Of a DNA stretch of 64,000 bases, positions 32,314 to 40,046 are shown one piece after another. This DNA is from Bailinhaonella thermotolerans (GTDB lineage: Bacteria > Actinomycetota > Actinomycetes > Streptosporangiales > Streptosporangiaceae): positions 124,001-188,000 of the forward strand of contig NZ_QZEY01000007.1 in NCBI RefSeq assembly GCF_003594875.1, given 5' to 3'. Within the stretch, counting starts at the first letter, position 1; every line of letters starts with the position of its first letter. Both the position numbers and the translations under genes were made by a program. The notes under the pieces were generated by a model. That model had not been told where the DNA came from. It ran no database searches and saw nothing but the letters and a program-made list of their open reading frames with translations.

Positions 32314-33174
32314 TCAGGGGTTCCAGGGACTGCCGGCGAGCAGGCCGCCGTCGACCAGGATGCTCGCGCCGGAGATGAACGAACCGGCGTCCGAGGCCAG
32401 CAGCAGGCACGCTCCGACCAGTTCCTCCGGCCAGCCGGGGCGGCGCTGCGGGCATCGGGCCAGGATCCACTTGGCGCGGGCTTCGTCCTGCCACAGCGGC
32501 CTGGACAGGGAGGTCATCAGGAAGCCGGGTGAGATGCAGTTCACCCGGATCCGGTACTTCGCCCACTCCACGCACATGGTCTTGGTCGCCTGGGCGAGCG
32601 CCGCCTTGTGCGCGCCGTAGACCGACACGTCCTCCACCCCGATCTCGGCGTTCACGGACGTGATGTTCACGATGGACCCGCCGCCGGTCTCCCGCATCGT
32701 CAACATGGCCTCGCGTGCCAGGAAGTACGCGGCCCGCAGGTTCACGTCGGCGATCGACGACCAGACCTCGGGATCGGCATGGGCGATGGGCCTGCGTTCG
32801 TTGACGGCCGCCGCGTTGACGACGACGTCGAGCCTCCCGAACCTGGACAGGACACCCTCGACGATGAAAGGGGGAGCGGCCGGATCACGGAGATCCGCCG
32901 CGACGACGTGGTGTTCCTTCCCCCCGGCCCCCAGGCGCTCGGCGATGCCCGCGCAACGCTCCCCCGTGATGTCGCTGAGCACGACACGCGCGCCCGCCGC
33001 CGCCAGCCCGAGGGCGAGCCATCCGCCCACCCCGCCCCCGGCTCCCGTGATCAAGGCCACTTTGCCGTCGAGGGAGAACAGCCGCTCCGGGCGCAGCGCT
33101 TCCAGGTCGCCCCGGCTCTCCACCTCCCATTCGCTCGTCACGCGCGTCCAGTCACCCTGGTCGGTCAGCTCCAC
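32314..33174 (-). CDS. SDR oxidoreductase, last gene of a four-gene operon
   Basis: This 286-residue short-chain dehydrogenase has the Rossmann motif ALITGAGGGVGGWLAL (about residue 45), an acidic NAD-favouring SDITGERC, VVNAAAVNERR, the catalytic Ser in NITSVNAE, Tyr-x3-Lys in VYGAHKAALAQ, and ISPGFLMT. It probably interconverts an alcohol and a ketone. GTG 33174 overlaps the upstream oxygenase stop, and the extra ~35 residues before the Rossmann fold are unusual for an SDR. A later GTG near 33138 is also possible. The operon order points to modification of an aldol-derived hydroxy acid. Confidence 0.88.
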   Translation of the reverse strand: MELTDQGDWTRVTSEWEVESRGDLEALRPERLFSLDGKVALITGAGGGVGGWLALGLAAAGARVVLSDITGERCAGIAERLGAGGKEHHVVAADLRDPAAPPFIVEGVLSRFGRLDVVVNAAAVNERRPIAHADPEVWSSIADVNLRAAYFLAREAMLTMRETGGGSIVNITSVNAEIGVEDVSVYGAHKAALAQATKTMCVEWAKYRIRVNCISPGFLMTSLSRPLWQDEARAKWILARCPQRRPGWPEELVGACLLLASDAGSFISGASILVDGGLLAGSPWNP

Positions 33175-33944
33175 AGCATGACTCCATCCGACTCCCCGCC
33201 GATCCCGAGAAATCCCGAAATCGTGATTCGACGCCCCTCGGCCGTCGCGGCCACCGCGTGCAACCGCGTCGATCTCACCATGATCAGGTCGCCGGGAGCG
33301 GGCTGAATCACCAGGTCGGGACGCGGGAGCCGGTGAGGGTCGAAGCCATAGGCGTCCTCCTGCGCCCGATGGCCCGCATCCAGCAGGGCCGGCAGCGTGA
33401 CGTTCCACACCAGCAGCTCACCACCGCGCTCGGGCGTCTCCAAGTACACGTTGACCCCGAACTGCTCCTTGAACGCGAGGCCGCCGAGCGGCGCGGCCCC
33501 CGATCGCTGGATGATGTCGAAATGCGGGAGTGCCCGCATTCCCGGATCCCAGCTTCGGAGCATCCCGAAGACCACCGGACGGCCGTCCAGGTGGAGGAGC
33601 CGCGCGCCCCACGGTGACAGCTCGTCGATCTCGGCGCGGAAGACGTCCGCGGGGTTGGCGTACGGCTGGAACGCCAGGCGCATCGCCCGCAGTACGCTCC
33701 AGGAACGGCGCAGATACGCCTCCCCCTCGGCGGGACCGCCTCGGGCGACGGTGCTGAACGCCGGTATCTGACTGCGGTATATCCGCCGGACCGAACCCCG
33801 CAGCAGGCGCGGGATCACGTGTTCGCGGGCATGCCTGAGAACGTCCTCCGGCGCGTAGCCCCGGACGTGGATCGCGAGGATCTCCGAGTCCTCGAAGAGG
33901 GCCCGCCGGCACGTCTCCAACGAGTCCGACCGCACGATCATCAT
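33165..33944 (-). CDS. 2-oxoglutarate/Fe(II)-dependent oxygenase
   Basis: This 259-residue protein has a jelly-roll pattern. The iron ligands are probably His and Asp of LPHFDIIQRSG and the distal His of RSTRLHAVAAT; the 2-oxoglutarate-binding Arg would be in GRRITISGFLG. It would hydroxylate or desaturate a small molecule or peptide using O2 and 2-oxoglutarate. ATG 33944 shares its A with the stop of the upstream aldolase (TGATG), so the genes are coupled. GC content is lower than elsewhere in the window, consistent with acquisition. The substrate is unknown. Confidence 0.8.
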   Translation of the reverse strand: MMIVRSDSLETCRRALFEDSEILAIHVRGYAPEDVLRHAREHVIPRLLRGSVRRIYRSQIPAFSTVARGGPAEGEAYLRRSWSVLRAMRLAFQPYANPADVFRAEIDELSPWGARLLHLDGRPVVFGMLRSWDPGMRALPHFDIIQRSGAAPLGGLAFKEQFGVNVYLETPERGGELLVWNVTLPALLDAGHRAQEDAYGFDPHRLPRPDLVIQPAPGDLIMVRSTRLHAVAATAEGRRITISGFLGIGGESDGVMLWS

Positions 33945-34705
33945 CACTGCCGGGGCCGCCGCAATTGGTCGAGTGTCGCCTTCGCCCCGGTCGCGACGTG
34001 CCCCGCGTCCGAGCCGATCGCCAGCAGCAGCGTCCTCATTCCCAGCTCGGTGTTCGCGGCCTCCGGATTCGGACAGAACATACCCAGCGGCATTCCCTTG
34101 GCCTGGCAGGCCGCGCGCACCCTGTCCACCATCTCGGCCAAGGCGGGGTTGGAGAGCTCTCCCAGGATCCCCAGGCTGCCCGAGAGGTCGTAGGGTCCGA
34201 CGAATATCGCGTCGATGCCGTCCACGGCGAGGATGGCATCGATGTTCTTCACCCCCTCGACGTCCTCGATCTGGGCTATCACCGCGATGCTGTCCGTCGC
34301 CTCGCTCAGGTACTCGTGAAAGCGCGCCCCGTATCCCTGCGCCCGGGAGATGCCCACGCTCCGGCCGCCCGCGGGGGGGTACTTCGCGGACCTCACGACG
34401 CGCTCGGCCTCCTCCGGTGTGGAGACATGCGGCACGATGATGCCGTCGCATCCGGTGTCGAGGGCGTGTTTGATCCAGGTCTCGGAACCGTCCGGCACCC
34501 GGATGACGGCGTATCCGCGCGGCTGAAGGACCTCGATGATCCGTTGGGCGCTTTTCAGGTCGAGAAGCGCCGAATGCTCTAGATCCAGGAAGAACCACGA
34601 GAACCCCGCATGCTGCAGGATCATCGCCAGCTCAGGCGAGTCGAGGGAGATGAGGGTGCCGAGCAGCGCTTCGTCCGACCGAAGCCGCCTGCGCAGGTTG
34701 TTCAC
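33944..34705 (-). CDS. HpcH/HpaI-family aldolase
   Basis: This 253-residue TIM-barrel class II pyruvate aldolase has LGTLISLDSPELAMILQ, the general-base region WFFLDLEHSALLD, IIVPHVSTPEEAERVV, the metal ligands in IAQIEDVEGVKN and FVGPYDLSGSLG, and GMFCPNPEAA. Relatives cleave or form 4-hydroxy-2-oxo acids with pyruvate. In this operon it could build a carbon skeleton that the oxygenase and SDR then modify, or open one for breakdown. The GTG overlaps the stop of the upstream membrane protein (GTGA). Confidence 0.9.
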   Translation of the reverse strand: MNNLRRRLRSDEALLGTLISLDSPELAMILQHAGFSWFFLDLEHSALLDLKSAQRIIEVLQPRGYAVIRVPDGSETWIKHALDTGCDGIIVPHVSTPEEAERVVRSAKYPPAGGRSVGISRAQGYGARFHEYLSEATDSIAVIAQIEDVEGVKNIDAILAVDGIDAIFVGPYDLSGSLGILGELSNPALAEMVDRVRAACQAKGMPLGMFCPNPEAANTELGMRTLLLAIGSDAGHVATGAKATLDQLRRPRQ

Positions 34706-35550
34706 GTCAGCACGCCCTTTCGCAGGGTCTGGTAGAAGGAATTCAGCTCGATGTCCGGGTTGAGCTGCGCGAGCCTGTCGAGGCCGGCCGCGCGGACCTG
34801 CCGCCCCTCATTTATCTTCAGCGAGTCGTGCCAGAGCAGGTTGTAGTAGTCGAGCATCACCTTTCCGAGCACGGGGTCGGTGATGAGCATGGAGTCCATC
34901 GACCCCGTGAGATTCACCGGCGGAAATATGAATACGTGCAGATTCCCGTTCTTCTGGGTGATGTGCAGACTCAGCGGATGCAGCAGCGGGCGGATGCGAT
35001 CCTGATCGAATATGGCGAAGGAGACGCGCCCGGTCTGGAGCAGTTCACAGGATCTCTCCACGAGCCACTTGGATTTGCTGATCGTGTCCACGCTGGCGAT
35101 GCTGCGAAAGCTTCTCAGCGGACTCCGGCGGTTCTTGACGTCCCGGTGAACCTCCTCGAAGTAGCGGTCGAGCTCGGGATGCTCGCCGCGGGGCGGCGAG
35201 AGGTTGAGAGTGCTCACGGTGGTCGCCCCCACTGTGATCTCGACCAGTTTGCGCAGGAAATCCTCGCTCGTGGTGAAAACCTCGACCCCGCGAGCGGGCT
35301 GGTTCAGCAGCCGGCGCTGACGCTCGGATATCGCGCTCAGCTCTCCGTAGACGTAGGCGATGAAGCTGGCGAGGGTGCCGAAGAGGTAGGCCGCGACCAG
35401 GTCCAGCGGCATCGGCACCGGCCGCGGCAGGAGGAGGTTGGCGACTCCGACGATCAACGCGACCACGGCGAAGATACCGGCCAGCCAAATTGATATTCGA
35501 CCGGCCAAATGTGTGGATTCGTCACTGAGTCTTGGCATCAGGAAGTCCAT
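34702..35550 (-). CDS. Two-helix membrane protein with PLD-like cytoplasmic domain
   Basis: This 282-residue protein has two membrane helices near the N-terminus (ISIWLAGIFAVVALIVGVA and LVAAYLFGTLASFIAYVYG). They are followed by a ~200-residue soluble domain (VEVFTTSEDFLRKLVEITV, RYFEEVHRDVKNR, VERSCELLQTGRVSFAIFD, GNLHVFIFPP, NLLWHDSLKIN). The order of strands resembles a degenerate phospholipase D-like sensor domain, but no HxK motif is visible, so catalysis is doubtful. It may anchor or sense for the operon. The start is uncertain; ATG 35550 precedes the first helix by about 17 residues. It has more A/T than its neighbours. Confidence 0.65.
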   Translation of the reverse strand: MDFLMPRLSDESTHLAGRISIWLAGIFAVVALIVGVANLLLPRPVPMPLDLVAAYLFGTLASFIAYVYGELSAISERQRRLLNQPARGVEVFTTSEDFLRKLVEITVGATTVSTLNLSPPRGEHPELDRYFEEVHRDVKNRRSPLRSFRSIASVDTISKSKWLVERSCELLQTGRVSFAIFDQDRIRPLLHPLSLHITQKNGNLHVFIFPPVNLTGSMDSMLITDPVLGKVMLDYYNLLWHDSLKINEGRQVRAAGLDRLAQLNPDIELNSFYQTLRKGVLT

Positions 35551-35901
35551 GCAGAGATCGAGCAAATGAGGCGACACGGGTGAGTGAGATTGTAGATTCA
35601 CCCCCGCGGCATCGCCAGCGCGCCGCCATACCGAGGCCCGGCGAGCCATATAGATCGTTTTTCCCGCCACCCCAGGCCGACGCCCCCGCCCGCGATGCGT
35701 GCCCGATCGCCCGCCCGGACCCGCCGTCATGCCGAGGAACGGATGCCGATCATTACGTAACGGATCCACATGATTCACAGCCCGCAGAAATCAACATCCG
35801 GAAATTACCGGAATTCCGTTGACCGGAGCCCCGATGGGGCGCGGTCGCGCCTCCACGTCGGATGTCACCCCATCATCCCCTCTGTCCGGAGTTCAGGAAT
35901 T

Positions 35902-35915
35902 GTTACCTAAGTGAC
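35902..35915 (+). promoter_or_regulatory. ACCTAAGTGAC motif upstream of O-mannosyltransferase
   Basis: ACCTAAGTGAC (35905-35915) recurs exactly, in reverse, at 60271-60281 before the Ser/Thr kinase gene. Both extended sites are near-palindromic (GTCACTTAGGTnnC). It may be a shared operator of two envelope-related genes. Confidence 0.35.
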
Positions 35916-35937
35916 AGATGTGAAGAAGATGTTGCTC

Positions 35938-35943
35938 TAGCAT
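35938..35943 (+). promoter_or_regulatory. -10 box for leaderless O-mannosyltransferase mRNA
   Basis: TAGCAT is 6 nt before the GTG at 35950, with no ribosome binding site. Confidence 0.45.
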
Positions 35944-35949
35944 GATCGA

Positions 35950-37512
35950 GTGTCTGGGTCCTCACTGGTCGGCCGAGTGGCTCCGCTTGTGCGGAGTGCG
36001 GGGTTCTGGGCGTGGGCGGGGCCTTTGGCGGTAGCGGGGATGGGCGCGGGGCTGCGGTTCGAGCGGGTCTGGGAACCGCGGGAGATCGTCTTCGATGAGA
36101 CCTATTACGCGAAGGACGCCCTGTCGCTGCTGCGGTTCGGGGTTGAGCGGAAGACGGTCGGGACGACCGAGGACCCGGTCGCGGACCGGATCCTGAACGC
36201 CGGGGGGACGGACCTCTGGGTCCAGTGCCCGCCCCGGCCGGAGGCGGAGTGCCTGTCGTTCGTGGCGCACCCCCCGCTCGGGAAGTGGATGATCGCCGCC
36301 GGGGAGTGGCTGTTCGGGGCGAATCCGCTGGGGTGGCGTTTCGCGGTGGCGCTGTTCGGGAGCCTGACCGTGCTGATCCTGGCGCGGACGGCGCTGCGGA
36401 TGACGCGGTCCACGCTGCTGGGGTGCCTGGCGGGGCTGCTGCTGGCGCTGGACGGGCTGCACTTCGTGCTCAGCCGTACGGCGCTGCTGGACGGGCTGGT
36501 GACGTTCTGGGTGGTCGCGGCGTTCGCGTGTCTCGTCGTCGACCGGGACCGGGCGCGCGAACGGCTGGCGCTCGCGCTGGAGGACGTCAGGAACCCGGTG
36601 GACGGGAAGGTCCGGGCGGACGCCGTACCGTGGCTGGGGTGGCGGCCCTGGCGGGTGGCGGGGGCGGCCTGCCTGGGGGCGGCGGTGGCCACCAAGTGGA
36701 GCGGCCTGTGGTTCCTGCTCGCGTTCGCCGTGCTGACCCTGGTCTGGGACGCCGGGGCGCGGCGGGCGGCGGGCCTGCGGCGGTGGGGTGCGGACCTGCC
36801 CGCGGCGCTGCCGACGCTGGCGCTGGTGCCGGCGGTGGCCTACCTCGCGTCGTGGGCGGGGTGGTTCGGTTCGCCGCTCGGCTGGGGGCGGAACTGGGAC
36901 CGGTCCTCGGGGCTCGCGTTCCCGCTGGACTCGCTCTGGTCGTGGTTCCAGTACCAGCGCGACATCCTGGACTTCCACGACGGGCTGGCCGACGGGCACC
37001 TCTACCAGTCGTGGCCGTGGAGCTGGCCGGTGCTCGCCCGGCCGGTCGCCTTCTACTACCCGGAGGGCGTGCGCGGCTGCGGCGCCGACGACTGCTCCCG
37101 CGCGATCCTGGCCGTGGGCACGCCGGTGATCTGGTGGGGCGGGATCGCGGCGCTCGTGGCGATCACCGTGTGGTACTTCCGCGCCCGGGACTGGCGCGCG
37201 GCTGCCGTGCTGGTGTCGTACCTGGCCGGCTGGCTGCCGTGGTTCTTCTACGCCGCCAGGGGCCGCACGATGTACCTCTTCTACGCGCTGCCCACGCTGC
37301 CGTTCCTGATCCTGGCGATCGTGCTCGCCGCCGGGTGGCTGATCGGCCCGGCGCGCGCGGGCTCGACGCGCCGCACGGTGGGCGCCGTCGTCGCGGGGAC
37401 GTTCACGCTCCTGGTGATCGTCAACTTCTGGTGGCTGCACCCGGTGCTGGCGGGCGAGGTGATCACCTACGAGGCGTGGTACTCCCGGATGCTCTTCCGG
37501 AGCTGGATCTAG
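35950..37512 (+). CDS. pmt: Polyprenyl-phosphomannose protein O-mannosyltransferase (GT39)
   Basis: This 520-residue membrane enzyme has the GT39 first loop FDETYYAKDALSLLRFG containing the catalytic Asp-Glu, AHPPLGKWMIAAGEWLFG, SRTALLDGLVTF, ATKWSGLWF and the C-terminal GRTMYLFYALPTLPFLILA. About ten membrane helices are predicted. It transfers mannose from polyprenyl-phosphate to Ser/Thr of proteins as they leave through the Sec system. This is the single Pmt type known in actinobacteria. GTG start, probably leaderless. Confidence 0.95.
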   Translation: MSGSSLVGRVAPLVRSAGFWAWAGPLAVAGMGAGLRFERVWEPREIVFDETYYAKDALSLLRFGVERKTVGTTEDPVADRILNAGGTDLWVQCPPRPEAECLSFVAHPPLGKWMIAAGEWLFGANPLGWRFAVALFGSLTVLILARTALRMTRSTLLGCLAGLLLALDGLHFVLSRTALLDGLVTFWVVAAFACLVVDRDRARERLALALEDVRNPVDGKVRADAVPWLGWRPWRVAGAACLGAAVATKWSGLWFLLAFAVLTLVWDAGARRAAGLRRWGADLPAALPTLALVPAVAYLASWAGWFGSPLGWGRNWDRSSGLAFPLDSLWSWFQYQRDILDFHDGLADGHLYQSWPWSWPVLARPVAFYYPEGVRGCGADDCSRAILAVGTPVIWWGGIAALVAITVWYFRARDWRAAAVLVSYLAGWLPWFFYAARGRTMYLFYALPTLPFLILAIVLAAGWLIGPARAGSTRRTVGAVVAGTFTLLVIVNFWWLHPVLAGEVITYEAWYSRMLFRSWI

Positions 37513-37518
37513 CCGGGA

Positions 37519-37602
37519 GCCGCGCGCCGGCCCCGGATCACCGCGGGCCGAACCCTGGCCGCCGCGGCCCGGTCCGGGTCGCCGCGCGCCGGCCCCCGGA
37601 TC
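37519..37602. repeat. Direct repeat after the O-mannosyltransferase gene
   Basis: GCCGCGCGCCGGCCC(C)CGGATC occurs at 37519 and 37581 with one base difference. It lies between convergent genes, so it may act as a termination region. Confidence 0.6.
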
Positions 37603-37617
37603 GGACGCCGGCCCGGG

Positions 37618-38010
37618 TCAGGGGGCCTGCCGGTGCGTCGCCGCCGTCTCGTCCGGGCGGTCCCTGCGCGGGCCCATCACGGCCGCGATCACCGGCTCGG
37701 CCTGCGCGGCGGGCACGTGGGCGGCCAGCCGTACGGCGACCTCGTTCATCCGGCGCAGCTCGGCCTCGGCGCGCTCCTTGCCCGCCTGCCCGGTCTGGAT
37801 GCCGAAGTACGCCCCGATGATCGTCCCGACCACCCCGGTCAAGCCGCCGAACAGGACGGTCATGTCGCCGTCCACGATCACGCCCACGACGAAGCAGATC
37901 AGCACGACCGCCAGCCCGGCCATCACGACCCACAGGCCGTTCTGGCCGCGCACCTGGTCCGGGTCCGTCTCCGCGTCCACGCCCGCTCTCGGCCGTAGGG
38001 GCAGGGTCAT
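37618..38010 (-). CDS. Small membrane protein of unknown function
   Basis: This 130-residue protein has a short charged N-terminus, two membrane helices (LWVVMAGLAVVLICFVVGVIV and LFGGLTGVVGTIIGAYFGIQ) and a helical, charged C-terminal half (KERAEAELRRMNEVAVRLAA). The second helix plus GIQTGQAGKERA resembles small holin-like or DUF-type actinomycete proteins, but no family is named. ATG 38010 has GGGAGG upstream. Confidence 0.7.
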   Translation of the reverse strand: MTLPLRPRAGVDAETDPDQVRGQNGLWVVMAGLAVVLICFVVGVIVDGDMTVLFGGLTGVVGTIIGAYFGIQTGQAGKERAEAELRRMNEVAVRLAAHVPAAQAEPVIAAVMGPRRDRPDETAATHRQAP

Positions 38011-38103
38011 CGCACCTCCCGCAGTCGTCGTCCTCGCAATCTGCCACGGCGGGGAGCGGGCGCGCCACGGGGGCGGCGTCCCTGTCGCGTGATCGTGACT
38101 TCC

Positions 38104-38208
38104 GCGCCCGTACGCCACGGGAGCGCTCTCCGGGACCGGCGCCCGTAGGCCACGGGAGCGCGCCCCGGGACCGCGTCCGTACGCCACGGGAGAGCGTCCC
38201 GGGACCCG
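38104..38208. repeat. Three-copy ~35-bp tandem repeat
   Basis: Units begin at 38104, 38139 and 38173 with GCG(C/T)CCGTA(C/G)GCCACGGGAG and end in CGGGACC. They fill the gap between two minus-strand genes and precede the start region of the small membrane gene. Confidence 0.85.
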
Positions 38209-38215
38209 CCGCCGG

Positions 38216-39094
38216 TCAGGACAGGATCTCCTCCAGGCGGGCCGCGAGGTGCTTGGCGTCCTGCTCGACCAGCGCGGAGGCGGCGCGCCACCAGCCGAAC
38301 CACTCGCCGCTGCGCCACATCCAGTCCACCGCGCCCACGGCGGCGATCACGTCGCCGACCGTGGACCACCCCTCGCCCACCTCGGCCGGGGTCGCGCCGT
38401 GCCGCAGCGCCCACGAGCGCAGGATCGCGGCGGCCTCCGGGTCGACGGCCTCGGCGTAGGGGTCGGGCACCTCCCCCGGCAGCCGGTGGGGGCCGAGCCC
38501 GAGCGCGGTCTCCCAGGCCCACGACGCCTCGGCCGGGCCGGAGTAGCGCAGCGAGTCGAAGTCCAGCTCCGTGCCCGGGGAGCCGTCGTCGCGGCGGACG
38601 ACCACCGCGTCCACCCGGCCTCCGGTGTCGAACGCGGCCACCAGCCGGTCCCCCGGCTCGGCGCCGGGCGGCGGCGGCACCCGGTCGGCGGCCCGCCAGG
38701 AGTTGAGGTCCACCTGCCCGGCGGGCGGCCCCCACCGGGCCTCGGCGACGTCCTCGGCGATCCGCGCGGCCAGCGTCTCCAGCGCGGCCGGGTCCGCCGC
38801 GTCGCCGCCGCGCAGCACCTCGTCGGGCGTGCCGCCGGGGCCGGGCCGCGCCCACCAGCCCGCGCCGATCTCCCGGGTGCCGGCCGTCAGGGCCGCGACG
38901 GCCGCGAGGCGCTCGGCCCTGCGCGTCAGCGCCCCGCGCCGCACCAGCTCGGCGCACCTGCCCGCCCGCTCCTCGCCGAGCACCGGCTCGGCCGTCGCGA
39001 GCAGCGACCCCGCCGTCGGCGGGGCCCCCTCGACCATCGCGCGGACCACCCGCATCGCCTCTGCCTTGGCGTGCTTGGCACCAGGACGGCTCAT
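38216..39094 (-). CDS. Unknown soluble protein
   Basis: This 292-residue protein has a basic N-terminus (SRPGAKHAKAEAMRVVRAM), Ala/Leu-rich helices, a Trp-containing middle (EIGAGWWARPGPGG) and an acidic Trp-rich C-terminal half (DWMWRSGEWFGWWRAAS). No catalytic or binding signature is recognised, and no signal peptide or membrane helix. It is monocistronic, preceded by a 132-bp gap with one GCCGTACGGC at 39206-39215. Confidence 0.65.
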   Translation of the reverse strand: MSRPGAKHAKAEAMRVVRAMVEGAPPTAGSLLATAEPVLGEERAGRCAELVRRGALTRRAERLAAVAALTAGTREIGAGWWARPGPGGTPDEVLRGGDAADPAALETLAARIAEDVAEARWGPPAGQVDLNSWRAADRVPPPPGAEPGDRLVAAFDTGGRVDAVVVRRDDGSPGTELDFDSLRYSGPAEASWAWETALGLGPHRLPGEVPDPYAEAVDPEAAAILRSWALRHGATPAEVGEGWSTVGDVIAAVGAVDWMWRSGEWFGWWRAASALVEQDAKHLAARLEEILS

Positions 39095-39226
39095 GCCCCA
39101 ACGCTACGTCGCCGCGCCCCGCGGCTCCACCACGATCACCACAATCGGTCAGACCCGCGAGGCGAGGCCGGGCGTCCGATACCCGCGCCCCTCCGCGGGG
39201 CCCGGGCCGTACGGCGGGCACCGGCC

Positions 39227-39952
39227 TCAGAGGAGGAAGCCGCCCGTGGCGCGGAGGTTCTGGCCGGTGATCCAGGCGCTGTCGGGGCCGGCCAGGAAGG
39301 CGACCACGGCGGCGATGTCGGCCGGTCGCCCCAGGCGGCCGAGGGCGGTCCAGGCGGGGGTCTGCTCCAGGGCCTCGGGCGGATTGGTCGCGCGGAGCAG
39401 GTCGGTGTCGGTGGCGCCGGGGGAGACGGTGTTCACGGTGATGCCGCGCGGGCCGAGCTCGCGGCTGGCGACGGCGGAGAACTGCTCCAGGGCGGCCTTG
39501 CTGGCGGAGTACAGGATCAGGCCGGGGGCCGGGAGCGCGGTGTTGAGGGTGGAGATGTTGATGATCCGGCCGCCGTCGCGCATCACGCGCGCCGCGTGCC
39601 GCATCGCGAAGAAGGCGGCCTTGGCGTTGACCGCCATCACGTGGTCGTACGTCTCCTCGGTCACCTCGGCCAGCGGCGTGACCGGGTTGATCGCGGCGTT
39701 GTTGACCAGGATGTCCAGTCCGCCGAGCAGCCGGACCGCCTCCTCGAAGGCGCGCTCCAGCTCGGCGAGGGACGCCTGGTCCGCGCGGATCGCGAAGATC
39801 CGCTCGCCGGCGGCCTCCTTGGCCGCGGCGTCGTCGCTCCGGTAGGTGAAGGCCACCGTCGCGCCCTCCCGCGCCAGCCGTTCCGCGATCGCGCGCCCGA
39901 TGCCCCGGGATCCGCCGGTGACGAGCGCGGCCTTGCCGTCGAGAGTTCCCAT
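39227..39952 (-). CDS. SDR oxidoreductase (FabG-like)
   Basis: This 241-residue classical SDR has ALVTGGSRGIGRAIAERL, an NADP-favouring TYRSDDAA, NNAAINP, the catalytic Ser in NISTLNTALPA, Tyr-x3-Lys in LYSASKAALEQF and VSPGATDTDL. It reduces a carbonyl of unknown identity. ATG 39952 has GAGGTG upstream. It is divergent from a drug exporter 95 bp away, a common arrangement when one regulator serves both. Confidence 0.9.
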   Translation of the reverse strand: MGTLDGKAALVTGGSRGIGRAIAERLAREGATVAFTYRSDDAAAKEAAGERIFAIRADQASLAELERAFEEAVRLLGGLDILVNNAAINPVTPLAEVTEETYDHVMAVNAKAAFFAMRHAARVMRDGGRIINISTLNTALPAPGLILYSASKAALEQFSAVASRELGPRGITVNTVSPGATDTDLLRATNPPEALEQTPAWTALGRLGRPADIAAVVAFLAGPDSAWITGQNLRATGGFLL

Positions 39953-40034
39953 GCGATCACCTCGCGCCCATCTTGCGCACAATCCCCGCCCGGGGTCCAG
40001 AGCCGCCCGTTGACCTTAGGCTTGGTTGAGGTTT

Positions 40035-40040
40035 TAGCGT
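40035..40040 (+). promoter_or_regulatory. -10 box of the exporter gene (leaderless)
   Basis: TAGCGT is 6 nt before the ATG at 40047. TTGACC about 19 nt upstream (near 40010) is a fair -35. Confidence 0.5.
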
Positions 40041-40046
40041 GAGATC

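Larger units (their letters stand above)
35551..35949. other. 399-bp divergent gap, AT-richer
   Basis: This is the gap between the four-gene operon and the O-mannosyltransferase gene. It has lower GC than the rest of the window and no convincing gene. It holds the promoters of both divergent units, including GTTACCTAAGTGAC at 35902-35915 and TAGCAT at 35938-35943. Confidence 0.5.
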
